This document shows, one piece after another, positions 14,540-30,194 of a DNA stretch of 64,000 bases. The stretch covers positions 393,993-457,992 of the forward strand of contig JABXNX010000023.1 of assembly GCA_014843695.1 (NCBI GenBank), in the 5' to 3' direction. Positions within the stretch are counted from its first letter, which is position 1; the number at the start of each line of letters is the position of its first letter. Below the pieces are notes generated by a model. The model saw nothing but the letters and a program-made list of their open reading frames with translations, did no database searches and was not told where the DNA came from. The position numbers and the translations under genes are program-made. This DNA is from Archivesica marissinica. Its lineage: Eukaryota; Mollusca; Bivalvia; Venerida; Vesicomyidae.

Positions 14540-15500
14540 ATAGCCCACTGTACATCCACCATAGCCCACTGTACATCCACCATAACCTGCTGTACATCCA
14601 TCATAGCCTGCTGTATATCCATCATAGCCTGCTGTACATCCACCATAGCCTGCTGTACATCCACCATAGCCCACTGTACATCCACCATAGCCCACTGTAC
14701 ATCCACCATAACCCACTGTACATCCACCATAACCTGCTGTACATCCATCATAGCCTGATGTACATCCACCATAGCCTGATGTACATCCATCATAGCCTGC
14801 TGTACATCCACCATAGCCTGCTGTACATCCACCATAGCCCGCTGTACATCCACCATAGCCTGCTGTATATCCATCATAGCCTGCTGTACATCCACCATAG
14901 CCCACTGTACATCCACCATAACCTGATGTACATCCATCATAGCCTGCTGTACATACACCATAGCCTGCTCTAAATCCACCATATCCTGCTGTACATCCAC
15001 CATAGCCTGCTGTACATCCACCATAGCCTGCTGTACATCCACCATAGCCTGCTGTACATCCACCATAGCCTGCTGTACATCCACCATAGCCTGCTGTACA
15101 TCCACCATAGCCCGCTGTACATCCACCATAGCCTGCTGTACATCCACCATAGCCTGCTGTACATCCACCATAGCCTGCTGTACATCCACCATAGCCTGCT
15201 GTACATCACCATAGCCTGCTGTACATCCACCATAGCCTGCTGTACATTCACCATAGCCTGCTGTACATCCACCATAGCCTGCTGTACATCCATCATAGCC
15301 CACTGTACATACACCATAGCCTGCTGTACATCCACCATAGCCTGCTGTACATCCACCATAGCCTGCTGTACATCCACGATAGCCTGCTGTACATCCACCA
15401 TAGCCCGCTGTACATCCAACATAGCCCACTGTACATCCACCATAGCCCACTGTACATCCACCATAGCCCACTGTACATCCACCATAGCCTGCTGTACATC
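14540..15500. repeat. Higher-order block D, copy 1
   Basis: This block of the 21-bp array recurs at +3,349 bp. CTGTATATCC near 14,611 pairs with 17,960 and CATACACC at 14,952 pairs with 18,301. The offset is not a multiple of 21, so indels separate the copies or arose during their spread. Block D overlaps the family that includes block C. Confidence 0.75.
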
Positions 15501-16014
15501 CATCATAGCCTGCTGTACATCCACCATAGCCTGCTGTACATCCACCATAGCCTGCTGTACATCCACCATAGCCTGCTGTACATCCACCATAGCCCGCTGT
15601 ACATCCACCATAGCCTGCTGTACATCCACCATAGCCTGCTGTACATCCACCATAGCCTGCTGTACATCCACCATAGCCCATGTACATCCACCATAGCCTG
15701 CTGTACATCCACCATAGCCTGCTGTACATCCACCATAGCCCGCTGTACATCCACCATAGCCTGCTGTACATCCACCATAGCCCACTGTACATCCACCATA
15801 GCCCACTGTACATCCACCATAGCCTGCTGTACATCCATCATAGCCTGCTGTACATCCACCATAGCCCACTGTACATCCACCATAGCCCACTGTACATCCA
15901 CCATAGCCCACTGTACATCCACCATAGCCTGCTGTACATCCACCATACCCTGTACATCCACATAGCCCTGTACATCCACATACCTGCTGTACATCACCAT
16001 AGCCCACTGTACAT

Positions 16015-16602
16015 CCATCATAGCCTGCTGTACATCCACCATAGCCCGCTGTACATCCATCATAGCCCACTGTACATCCACCATAGCCTGCTGTACATCC
16101 ACCATAGCCCACTGTACATCCACCATATCCTGCTGTACATCCATCATAGCCTGCTGTACATCCATCATATCCTGCTGTACATCCACCATAACCTGCTGTA
16201 CATCCACCATAGCCTGCTGTACATCCACCATAGCCCACTGTACATCCATCATAGCCCACTGTACATCCACCATAGCCTGCTGTACATCCACCATAGCCCA
16301 CTGTACATCCATCATAGCCTGCTGTACATCCACCATAGCCCGCTGTACATCCATCATAGCCCACTGTACATCCACCATAGCCTGCTGTACATCCACCATA
16401 GCCCACTGTACATCCACCATATCCTGCTGTACATCCATCATAGCCTGCTGTACATCCATCATATCCTGCTGTACATCCACCATAACCTGCTGTACATCCA
16501 CCATAGCCTGCTGTACATCCACCATAGCCCACTGTACATCCATCATAGCCCACTGTACATCCACCATAGCCTGCTGTACATCCACCATAGCCCACTGTAC
16601 AT
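16015..16602. repeat. 14-unit (294-bp) higher-order tandem repeat
   Basis: Two adjacent 294-bp copies (14 units of 21 bp), about 16,015-16,308 and 16,309-16,602. The marker CATATCC occurs at matching places in each (atatcc at 16,125 and 16,419). A related copy lies 1,218 bp (58 units) downstream of the first marker, at 17,637. The same marker cluster stands just left of the N gap at 10,081-10,142. Confidence 0.85.
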
Positions 16603-17888
16603 CCATCATAGCCTGCTGTACATCCACCATAGCCCACGGTACATCCATCATAGCCTGCTGTACATCCACCATAGCCTGCTGTACATTCACCATAGCCTGC
16701 TGTACATCCACCATAGCCTGCTGTATATTCACCATAACCTGATGTACATCCACCATAGCCTGCTGTACATCCACCATAGCCCACTGTACATCCACCATTG
16801 CCCGCTGTACATCCACCATAGCCCACTGTACATCCACCATAGCCTGATGTACATCCACCATACCCTGATGTACATCCACCATACCCTGATGTACATCCAT
16901 CATAGCCTGATGTACATCCACCATAACCTGCTGTACATCCACCATAGCCCACTGTACATCCACCATAACCTGCTGTACATCCACCATAGCCTGCTGTACA
17001 TCCACCATAGCCCACTGTACATCCACCATAGCCTGCTGTACATCCACCATAGCCTGCTGTACATCCACCATAGCCTGCTGTACATCCACCATAGCCTGAT
17101 GTACATCCACCATAGCCCGCTGTAAATCCATCATAGCCCACTGTACATCCACCATAGCCTGCTGTACATCCACCATAGCCTGCTGAACATTCACCATAGC
17201 CTGCTGTACATCCACCATAGCCTGCTGTATATCCACCATAACATGCTGTACATCCACCATAACCTGCTGTACATCCACCATAGCCTGCTGTACATCCACC
17301 ATAGCCTGATGTGCATCCATCATAGCCTGCTGTACATCCACCATTCCCTGCTGTACATCCACCATAGCCTGCTGTACATCCACCATAGCCTGATGTACAT
17401 CCATCATAGCCTGCTGTACATCCACCATAGCCCACTGTACATCCACCATAGCCCTCTGTACATCCACCATAGCCCACTGTACATCCACCATAGTCTGCTG
17501 TACATCCACCATATCCTGCTGTACATCCACCATAGCCTGCTGTACATCCACCATAGCCCACTGTACATCCATCATAGCCCACTGTACATCCAACATAGCC
17601 TGCTGTACATCCACCATAGCCCACTGTACATCCACCATATCCTGCTGTACATCCATCATAGCCTGCTGTACATCCATCATATCCTGCTGTACATCCACAA
17701 TAACCTGCTGTACATCCACCATAGCCTGCTGTACATCCACCATAACCCACTGTACATCCATCATAGCCCACTGTACATCCACCATAGCCTGCTGTACATC
17801 CACCATAGCCCACTGTACATCCACCATAGCCCACTGTGCATCCACCATAGCCTACTGTACATCCACCATAGCCCGCTGTACATCCATC

Positions 17889-18850
17889 ATAGCCCACTGT
17901 ACATCCACCATAGCCCACTGTACATCCACCATAACCTGCTGTACATCCATCATAGCCTGCTGTATATCCATCATAGCCTGCTGTACATCCACCATAGCCT
18001 GCTGTACATCCACCATAGCCCACTGTACATCCACCATAGCCCACTGTACATCCACCATAACCCACTGTACATCCACCATAACCTGCTGTACATCCATCAT
18101 AGCCTGATGTACATCCACCATAGCCTGATGTACATCCATCATAGCCTGCTGTACATCCACCATAGCCTGCTGTACATCCACCATAGCCCGCTGTACATCC
18201 ACCATAGCCTGCTGTATATCCATCATAGCCTGCTGTACATCCACCATAGCCCACTGTACATCCACCATAACCTGATGTTCATCCATCATAGCCTGCTGTA
18301 CATACACCATAGCCTGCTCTACATCCACCATATCCTGCTGTACATCCACCATAGCCTGCTGTACATCCACCATAGCCTGCTGTACATCCACCATAGCCTG
18401 CTGTACATCCACCATAGCCTGCTGTACATCCATCATAGCCTGCTGTACATCCACCATAGCCCGCTGTACATCTACCATAGCCTGCTGTTCATCCACCATA
18501 TCCTGCTGTACATCCATCATAGCCTGCTGTACATCCACCATAGCCTGCTGTACATTCACCATAGCCTGCTGTACATCCACCATAGCCTGCTGTACATTCA
18601 TCATAGCCTGCTGTACATCCACCATAGCCTGCTGTACATCCATCATAGCCCACTGTACATACACCATAGCCTGCTGTACATCCACCATAGCCTGCTGTAC
18701 ATCCACCATAGCCTGCTGTACATCCACGATAGCCTGCTGTACATCCACCATAGCTTGCTGTACATCCAGCATAGCCCGCTGTACATCCACCATAGCCCAC
18801 TGTACATCCACCATAGCCTGCTGTACATCCATCATAGCCTGCTGTACATC
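17889..18850. repeat. Higher-order block D, copy 2
   Basis: Copy of 14,540-15,500 at offset 3,349. Shared markers include the TGTATATCC unit near 17,960, GATGTACATCC pairs near 18,108-18,130, CATACACC at 18,301 and CTGCTCTACATCC near 18,314. It overlaps the start of the block C copy. Confidence 0.75.
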
Positions 18851-19038
18851 CATCATAGCCTGCTGTACATCCATCATAGCCCGCTGTACATCCACCATAG
18901 CCTGCTGTACATCCACCATAGCCTGCTGTACTTCCACCATAGCCCGCTGTACATCCACCATAGCCTGCTGTACATCCACCATAGCCTGCTGTACATCCAC
19001 CATAACCTGATGTACATCCACCATAGCCTGCTGTACAT
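18268..19038. repeat. Higher-order block C, copy right of the gap
   Basis: This copy corresponds to 8,640-9,410 at a constant offset of 9,628 bp over at least 650 bp (markers at 18,301, 18,469, 18,751 and 18,929). The two copies lie on opposite sides of the N gap. That shows the whole 21-bp domain was amplified in long blocks, not only unit by unit. Confidence 0.85.
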
Positions 19039-22000
19039 CCACCATAACATGCTGTACATCCACCATAGCCTGCTGTACATCCACCATAGCCCGCTGTACA
19101 TCCACCATAGCCCACTGTACATCCACCATAACCAACTGTACATCCACCATAACCTGCTGTACATCCATCATAGCCTGATGTACATCCACCATAGCCTGAT
19201 GTACATCCATCATAGCCTGCTGTACATCCACCATAGCCCACTGTACATCCACCATAGCCCACTGTACATCCACCATAACCAACTGTACATCCACCATAAC
19301 CTGCTGTACATCCATCATAGCCTGATGTACATCCACCATAGCCTGATGTACATCCATCATAGCCTGCTGTACATCCACCATAGCCTGCTGTTCATCCACC
19401 ATATCCTGCTGTACATCCATCATAGCCTGCTGTACATCCACCATAGCGTGTTGTACATCCACCATAGCCTGATGTACATCCACCATTGCCTGCTGTACAT
19501 CCACCGTAGCCTGATGTACATCCACCATAGCCCGCTGTATATCCATCATAGCCCACTATACATCCACCATAGCCTGCTGTACATCCACCATAGCCTGCTG
19601 AACATTCACAATAGCCTGCTGTACATCCACCATAGCCTGCTGTATATCCACCATAACCTGCTGTACATCCACCATAGCCTGCTGTACATCCACCATAGCC
19701 CGCTGTACATCCACCATAGCCTGCTGTACATCCACCATAGCCCACTGTACATCCACCATAGCCTGATGTACATCCACCATTCCCTGCTGTACATCCACCA
19801 TAGCCCACTGTACACCCATCATAGCCTGCATAACATCCACCATTCCCTGCTGTACTTCCACCATAGCCTGCTGTACATCCACCATAGCCTGCTCTACATC
19901 CATCATAGCCTGCTGTACATCCACCATAGCCCACTGCACATCCACCATAACCTGATGTACATCCACCATAGCCTGCTGTACATCCACCATAGCCTGCTGT
20001 ACATCCACCATAGCCCGCTGTACATCCACCATAGTCTGCTGTATATCCATCATAGCCTGCTGTACATCCACCATAGCCCACTGTACATCCACCATAACCT
20101 GCTGTACATCCATAATAGCCTGCTGTACATCCACCATAGCCCGCGGTACATCCATCATAGCCTGCTGTACATCCACCATAGCCTGAAGTACATTCACCAT
20201 AGCCTGCTGTACATCCACCATAGCCTGCTGTATATTCACCATAACCTGCTGCACATCCACCATAGCCTGCTGTACATCCACCATAGCCCACTGTACATCC
20301 ACCATAGCCCGCTGTACATCCACCATAGCCCACTGTACATCCACCATAGCCCGTTGTACATCCACCATACCCTGCTGTACATCCATCATACCCTGCTGTA
20401 CATCCATCATAGCCTGATGTACATCCACCATAACCTGCTGTACATCCACCATAGCCCACTGTACATCCACCATAACCCGCTGTACATCCACCATAGCCCA
20501 CTGTACATCCACCATAGCCCACTGTACATCCACCCTAGCCTGCTGTACATCCACCAGAGCCTGCTGTACATCCACCATAGCCCACTGTACATCCACCATA
20601 GCCCACTGTACATCCACCATAGCCTGCTGTACATCCACCATATCCTGCTGTACATCCACCATAGCCTGCTGTACATCCATCATAACCTGCTGTACATCCA
20701 CCATAGCCTGCTGTACATCCACCATAACCTGCAGTACATCCACCATAGCCCACTGTACATTCACCATAACCTGCTGTACATCCATCGTAGCCTGCTGTAC
20801 ATCCACCATAGCCCACTGTACATCCACCATAGCCTGCTGTGCATCCACCATAGCCCACTGTACATCCACCATAGCCTGCTGTGCATCCACCATAGCCCAC
20901 TGTACATCCACCATAGCCTGCTGTACATCCATCATAGCCCGCTGTACATGCACCATAACCTGCTGTACATCCACCCTAGCCCGCTGTACAGCCACCATAG
21001 CCCACTGTACATCCACCATAGCCCACTGTACATCCATCATAGCCCGCTGTACATCCACCATAGCCTGCTGTACATCCACCATAGCCTGCTGTTCATCCAC
21101 CATAGCCCACTGTACATCCACCACACGTATTTACACCTGTACATTTACCTATATACCGTACAACACATCGTATTTACACCTGGACATTTACCTATATACC
21201 AGAAAACACATCGTATTTACACCTGGACATTTACCTATATACCGTACAACACATCGTATTTACAACTGGATATTTACCTATATACTGTACAACACATCGT
21301 ATTCACACCTGGATATTTACCTATATACCGTACAACACATCGTATTTACCCTTGGACATTTACCTATATACCGTACAACACATCGTATTTACACCTGGAC
21401 ATTTACCTATATACCGTACAACACATCGTATTTACACCTGGACATTTACCTATATACCAGACAACACATCGTAGTCACATCTGTACATTTAGCTATATAC
21501 CGTACAACACATCGTATTTACACCTGGACATTTACCTATATACCGTACAACACATCGTATTTACACCTGGACATTTACCTATATACCAGACAACACATCG
21601 TAGTCACACCTGGACATTTACCTATATACCGTACAACACATCGTATTCATACCTGGACATTTACCTATATACCGTACAACACATCGTGTTTACACCTGGA
21701 CATTTACCTATATACCGTACAACACATCGTATTCACACCTGGACATTTACCTATATACCGTACAACACATCGTAGTCACACCTGGATATTTACCTATATA
21801 CCGTACAACACATCGTATTTACACCTGGACATTTACCTATATACCGTCCAACACATCGTAGTCACACCTGGACATTTACCTATATACCGTACAACACATC
21901 GTATTCACACCTGGACATTTACCTATATACCGAACAACACATCGTAGTCACACCTGGACATTTACCTATATACCGTACAACACATCGTATTCACACCTGG

Positions 22001-25000
22001 ACATTTACCTATATACCGTACAACACATCGTATTTACATCTGAACATTTACCTATATACCGTACAACACATCGTAGTCACACCTGGACATTTACCTATAT
22101 ACCAGACAACACATCGTATTTACACCTGGACATTTACCTATATACCAGACAACACATCGTAGTCACACCTGGACATTTACCAATATACCGTACAACACAT
22201 CGTATTTACACCTGGACATTTACCTATATACCGTACAACACATCGTAGTCACACCTGGACATTTACCTATATACCAGACAACACATCGTATTTACACCTG
22301 GACATTTACCTATATACCAGACAACACTTCGTAGTCACACCTGGACATTTACCTATATACCGTACAACACATCGTATTTACACCTGGACATTTACCTATA
22401 TACCGTACAACACATCGTATTTACACCTGGACATTTACCTATATACCAGACAACACATCGTATTCACACCTGGACATTTACCTATATACCGTACAACACA
22501 TCGTATTTACACCTGTACATTTACCTATATACCGTACAACACATCGTATTTACACCTGGACATTTACCTATATACCAGACAACACATCGTAGTCACACCT
22601 GTACATTTACCTATATACCGTACAACACATCGTATTCATACCTGGACATTTACCTATATACCAGACAACACATCGTAGTCACACCTGGACATTTACCTAT
22701 ATACCGTACAACACATCGTATTTACACCTGGACATTTACCTATATACCGTACAACACATCGTATTTACACCTGGACATTTACCTATATACCAGACAACAC
22801 ATCGTAGTCACACCTGTACATTTACCTATATACCGTACAACACATCGTATTCATACCTGGACATTTACCTATATACCAGACAACACATCGTAGTCACACC
22901 TGGACATTTACCTATATACCGTACAACACATCGTATTTACACCTGGACATTTACCTATATACCGTACAACACATCGTATTTACACCTGGACATTTACCTA
23001 TATACCAGACAACACATCGTAGTCACACCTGGACATTTACCTATATACCGTACAACACATCGTATTTACACCTGGACATTTACCTATATACCGTACAACA
23101 CATCGTATTCACACCTGGACATTTACCTATATACCGTACAACACATCGTATTCACACCTGGACATTTACCTATATACCGTACAACACATCGTATTTACAC
23201 CTGGACATTTACCTATATACCGTACAACACATCGTAGTCACACCTGGACATTTACCTATATACCGTACAACACATCGTATTCACACCTGGACATTTACCT
23301 ATATACCGAACAACACATCGTATTCACACCTGGACATTTACCTATATACCGTACAACACATCGTATTCACACCTGGACATTTACCTATATACCGTACAAC
23401 ACATCGTATTTACACCTGGACATTTACCTATATACCGTACAACACATCGTAGTCACACCTGGACATTTACCTATATACAGACAACACATCGTATTTACAC
23501 CTGGACATTTACCTATATACCAGACAACACATCGTAGTCACACCTGGACATTTACCTATATACCGTACAACACATCGTATTTACACCTGGACATTTACCT
23601 ATATACCGTACAACACATCGTATTCACACCTGGACATTTACCTATATACCAGACAACACATCGTTTACACCTGGACATTTACCTATATACCGACAACACA
23701 TCGTATACACCTGGACATTTACCTATATACCGTACAACACATCGTATTCACACCTGGACATTTACCTATATACCGTACAACACATCGTATTTACACCTGG
23801 ACATTTACCTATATACCGTACAACACATCGTATTTACACCTGGACATTTACCTATATACCAGACAACACATCGTAGTCACACCTGGACATTTACCTATAT
23901 ACCGTACAACACATCGTATTCACACCTGGACATTTACCTATATACCGGACAACACATCGTATTTACACCTGGACATTTACCTATATACCAGACAACACAT
24001 CGTAGTCACACCTGGACATTTACCTATATACCGTACAACACATCGTATTTACACCTGGACATTTACCTATATACCGTACAACACATCGTATTTACACCTG
24101 GACATTTACCTATATACCAGACAACACATCGTAGTCACACCTGGACATTTACCTATATACCGTACAACACATCGTATTTACACCTGGACATTTACCTATA
24201 TACCGTACAACACATCGTATTTACACCTGGACATTTACCTATATACCAGACAACACATCGTAGTCACACCTGTACATTTACCTATATACCGTACAACACA
24301 TCGTATTTACACCTGGACATTTACCTATATACCGTACAACACATCGTATTTACACCTGGACATTTACCTATATACCAGACAACACATCGTAGTCACCCTG
24401 GCATTTACCTATATACCGTACAACACATCGTATTCATACCTGGACATTTACCTATATACCGTACAACACATCGTATTCACACCTGGACATTTACCTATAT
24501 ACCGTACAACACATCGTATTTACATCTGGACATTTACCTATATACCGTACACCACATCGTATTCACACCTGGACATTTACCTATATACCGTACAGCACAT
24601 GTATTTACACCTGGACATTTACCTATATACTGTACAACACATCGTATTTACACCTGGACATTTACCTATATACCGTACAACACATCGTAGTCACACATGG
24701 ACATTTACCTATATACCAGACAACACATCGTGTTCACACCTGGACATTTACCTATATACCGTACAACACATCGTATTTACCCCTGGACATTTACCTATAT
24801 ACCGTACAACACATCGTTTTACACCTGGACATTTACCTATATACCGTACAACATTTCGTATTCACACCTGGACATTTACCTATATACCGTACAACACATC
24901 GTAGTCACACCTGGACATTTACCTATATACCGTACAACACATCGTATTTACACCTGGACATTTACCTATATACCGTACAACACATCGTAGTCACACCTGG

Positions 25001-28000
25001 ACATTTACCTATATACCGTACAACACATCGTATTCACACCTGGACATTTACCTATATACCGTACAACACATCGTATTCACACCTGGACATTTACCTATAT
25101 ACCGTACAACACATCGTATCACACCTGGACATTTACCTATATACCGTACAACACATCGTATTTACACCTGGACATTTACCTATATACCGTACAACACATC
25201 GTAGTCACACCTGGACATTTACCTATATACCAGACAACACATCGTATTTACACCTGGACATTTACCTATATACCAGACAACACATCGTATTCACACCTGG
25301 ACATTTACCTATATACCGTACAACACATCGTATTCACACCTGGACATTTACCTATATACCGTACAACACATCGTATTTACACCTGGACATTTACCTATAT
25401 ACCAGACAACACATCGTAGTCACACCTGGACATTTACCTATATACCGTACAACACATCGTATTCACACCTGTACATTTACCTATATACCATACAACACAT
25501 CGTATTCACACCTGGACATTTACCTATATACCGTACAACACATCGTATTTACACCTGGACATTTACCTATATACCAGACAACACATCGTATTTACACCTG
25601 GACATTTACCTATATACCAGACAACACATCGTAGTCACACCTGTACATTTACCTATATACCGTACAACACATCGTATTCATACCTGGACATTTACCTATA
25701 TACCGTACAACACATCGTGTTCTTACCTGGACATTTACCTATATACCGTACACCACATCGTATTCACACCTGAACATTTACCTATATACCGTACAACACA
25801 TCGTGTTCTTACCTGGACATTTACCTATATACCGTACACCACATCGTATTCACACCTGGACATTTACCTATATACCGTACATCACATGTATTTACACCTG
25901 GACATTTACCTATATACCGTACAACACATCGTATTTACACCTGGACATTTACCTATATACCGTACAACACATCGTAGTCACACATGGACATTTACCTATA
26001 TACCAGACAACACATCGTATTCACACCTGGACATTTACCTATATACCAGACAATTCACACCTGGACATTTACCTATATACCAGACAACACATCGTATTCA
26101 CACCTGGACATTTACCTATATACCAGACAACACATCGTATTCACACCTGGACATTTACCTATATACCGTACAACACATCGTATTTACACCTGGACATTTA
26201 CCTATATACCAGACACCACATCGTAGTCACACCTGTACATTTACCTATATACCGTACAACACATCGTATTTACACCTGGACATTTACCTATATACCGTAC
26301 AACACATCGTATTTACACCTGGACATTTACCTATATACCAGACAACACATCGTAGTCACACCTGTACATTTACCTATATACCGTACAACACATCGTATTT
26401 ACACCTGGACATTTACCTATATACCGTACAACACATCGTATTTACACCTGGACATTTACCTATATACCAGACAACACATCGTAGTCACACCTGGACATTT
26501 ACCTATATACCGTACAACACATCGTATTCACACCTGGACATTTACCTATATACCGTACAACACATCGTATTCACACCTGAACATTTACCTATATACCGTA
26601 CAACACATCGTATTCACACCTGGACATTTACCTATATACCGTACAACACATCGTATTTACACCTGGACATTTACCTATATACCGTACAACACATCGTATT
26701 TACACCTGGACATTTACCTATATACCGTACAACACATCGTAGTCACACCTGACATTTACCTATATACCACACAATTCACACCTGGACATTTACCTATATA
26801 CCAGACAACACATCGTATTTACACCTGGACATTTACCTATATACCAGACAACACATCGTATTCACACCTGGACATTTACCTATATACCGTACAACACATC
26901 GTATTTACACCTGGACATTTACCTATATACCAGACAACACATCGTAGTCACACCTGACATTTACCTATATACCGTACAACACATCGTATTTACACCTGGA
27001 CATTTACCTATATACCGTACAACACATCGTATTCACACCTGGACATTTACCTATATACCGTACAACACATCGTATTCACACCTGGACATTTACCTATATA
27101 CCGTACAACACATCGTGTTCATACCTGAACATTTACCTACTTACCGTACAACACATCGTATTCACACCTGTACATTTACCTATATACCGTACAACACATC
27201 GTATTTACACCTGGACATTTACCTATATACCGTACAACACATCGTATTTACACCTGGACATTTACCTATATACCGTACAACACATCGTAGTCACACATGG
27301 ACATTTACCTATATACCAGACAACACATCGTAGTCACACCTGGACATTTACCTATATACCGTACAACACATCGTATTTACACCTGGACATTTACCTATAT
27401 ACCGTACAACACATCGTATTTACACCTGGACATTTACCTATATACCAGACAACACATCGTAGTCACACCTGTACATTTACCTATATACCTACAACACCGT
27501 ATTCATACCTGGACATTTACCTATATACCGTACAACACATTATTTCTTACCTGGACATTTACCTATATACCGTACACCACATCGTATTCACACCTGAACA
27601 TTTACCTATATACCGTACAACACATCGTGTTCTTACCTGGACATTTACCTATATACCGTACACCACATCGTATTCACACCTGGACATTTACCTATATACC
27701 GTACAGCACATGTATTTACACCTGGACATTTACCTATATACCGTACAACACATCGTATTTACACCTGGACATTTACCTATATACCGTACAACACATCGTA
27801 GTCACACATGGACATTTACCTATATACTAGACAACACATCGTATTCACACATGGACATTTACCTATATACCAGACAATTCACACCTGGACATTTACCTAT
27901 ATACCAGACAACACATCGTATTCACACCTGGACATTTACCTATATACCGTACAACACATCGTATTTACACCTGGACATTTACCTATATACCAGACAACAC

Positions 28001-30194
28001 ATCGTAGTCACACCTGTACATTTACCTATATACCGTACAACACATCGTATTTACACCTGGACATTTACCTATATACCGTACAACACATCGTATTTCACCT
28101 GGACATTTACCTATATACCGTACAACACATCGTATTTACCCCTGGACATTTACCTATATACCGTACAACACATCGTATTTACACCTGTACATTTACCTAT
28201 ATACCGTACAACACATCGTAGTCACACCTGGACATTTACCTATATACCAGACAACACATCGTATTCACACCTGTACATTTACCTATATACCAGACAACAC
28301 ATCGTATTCACACCTGGACATTTACCTATATACCAGACAACACATCGTATTCACACCTGGACATTTACCTATATACCGTACAACACATCGTATTCACACC
28401 TGAACATTTACCTATATACCAGACAACACATCGTATTTACACCTGGACATTTACCTATATACCAGACAACACATCATATTTACACCTGGACATTTACCTA
28501 TATACCAGACAACACATCGTATTTACACCTGGACATTTACCTATATACCGTACAACACATAGTGTTCATACCTGGCTATATACCTATATACCGTACAACA
28601 CATCGTATTCACACCTGTACATTTACCTATATACCGTACAACACATCGTATTCACACCTGTACATTTACTTATATACCGTACAACACATCGTAGTCACAC
28701 CTGGACATTTACCTATATACCGTACAACACATCGTATTTACACCTGGACATTTACCTATATACTAGACAACACATCGTATTTACACTTGGACATTTACCT
28801 ATATACCGTACAAGACATCGTATTCACACCTGTACATTTACCTATATACCGTACAACACATCGTATTTACACCTGGACATTTACCTATATACCGTACAGC
28901 ACATCGTAGTCACACCTGGACATTTACCTATATACCGTACAACACATCGTATTCACACCTGGACATTTACCTATATACCGTACAACACATCGTAGTCACA
29001 CCTGGACATTTACCTATATACCGTACAACACATCGTATTCACACCTGGACATTTACCTATATACCGTACAACACATCGTATTTACATCTGGACATTTACC
29101 TATATACCGTACAACACATCGTAGTCACACCTGGACATTTACCTATATACCGTACAACACATCGTATTTACATCTGGACATTTACCTATATACCGTACAA
29201 CACATCGTAGTCACACCTGGACATTTACCTATATACCAGACAACACATCGTATTTACACCTGGACATTTACCTATATACCAGACAACACATCGTAGTCAC
29301 ACCTGGACATTTACCTATATACCGTACAACACATCGTATTTACACCTGGACATTTACCTATATACCGTACAACACATCGTATTTACACCTGGACATTTAC
29401 CTATATACCAGACAACACATCGTAGTCACACCTGGACATTTACCTATATACCGTACAACACATCGTATTTACACCTGGACATTTACCTATATACCGTACA
29501 ACACATCGTATTCACACCTGGACATTTACCTATATACCATACAACACATCGTAGTCACACCTGGACATTTACCTATATACCGTACAACACATCGTATTTA
29601 CACCTGGACATTTACCTATATACCGTACAACACATCGTGTTCACACCTGGACATTTACCTATATACCGTACACCACATCGTATTCACACCTGAACATTTA
29701 CCTATATACCGTACAACACATCGTGTTCTTACCTGGACATTTACCTATATACCGTACACCACATCGTATTCACACCTGGACATTTACCTATATACCGTAC
29801 AACACATCGTATTTACACCTGGACATTTACCTATATACCGTACAACACATCGTATTTACACCTGGACATTTACCTATATACCAGACATTCACACCTGGAC
29901 ATTTACCTATATACCAGACAACACATCGTATTCACACCTGTACATTTACCTATATACCGTACAACACATCGTATTCACACCTGGACATTTACCTATATAC
30001 CGTACAACACATCGTATTTACACCTGGACATTTACCTATATACCGTACAACACATCGTATTCACACCTGGACATTTACCTATATACCATACAACACATCG
30101 TATTTACACCTGGACATTTACCTATATACCGTACAACACATCGTAGTCACACCTGGACATTTACCTATATACCGTACAACACATCGTATTCACA

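Larger units (their letters stand above)
11143..21122. repeat. 21-bp minisatellite array, right part
   Basis: Same 21-bp unit as 1-10,142, continuing after the N gap to about 21,122, where the last unit TGTACATCCACCA joins the 43-bp array. The stretch 13,600-14,340 has a cluster of short indels and truncated units (for example near 13,794, 13,910, 14,012, 14,030 and 14,313), and 15,950-16,000 is also degraded. From about 16 kb on, the TG dinucleotide form and substitutions such as CATATCC and CATAACC become common. Confidence 0.97.

Noticed and set aside
17243..21775. Stop-free + frame of 1,510 codons crossing from the 21-bp into the 43-bp array
   Set aside because: Both repeat units lack stops in the phases used, so length follows from the repeats. 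The frame crosses two unrelated arrays with no change in codon pattern that would suggest a protein.
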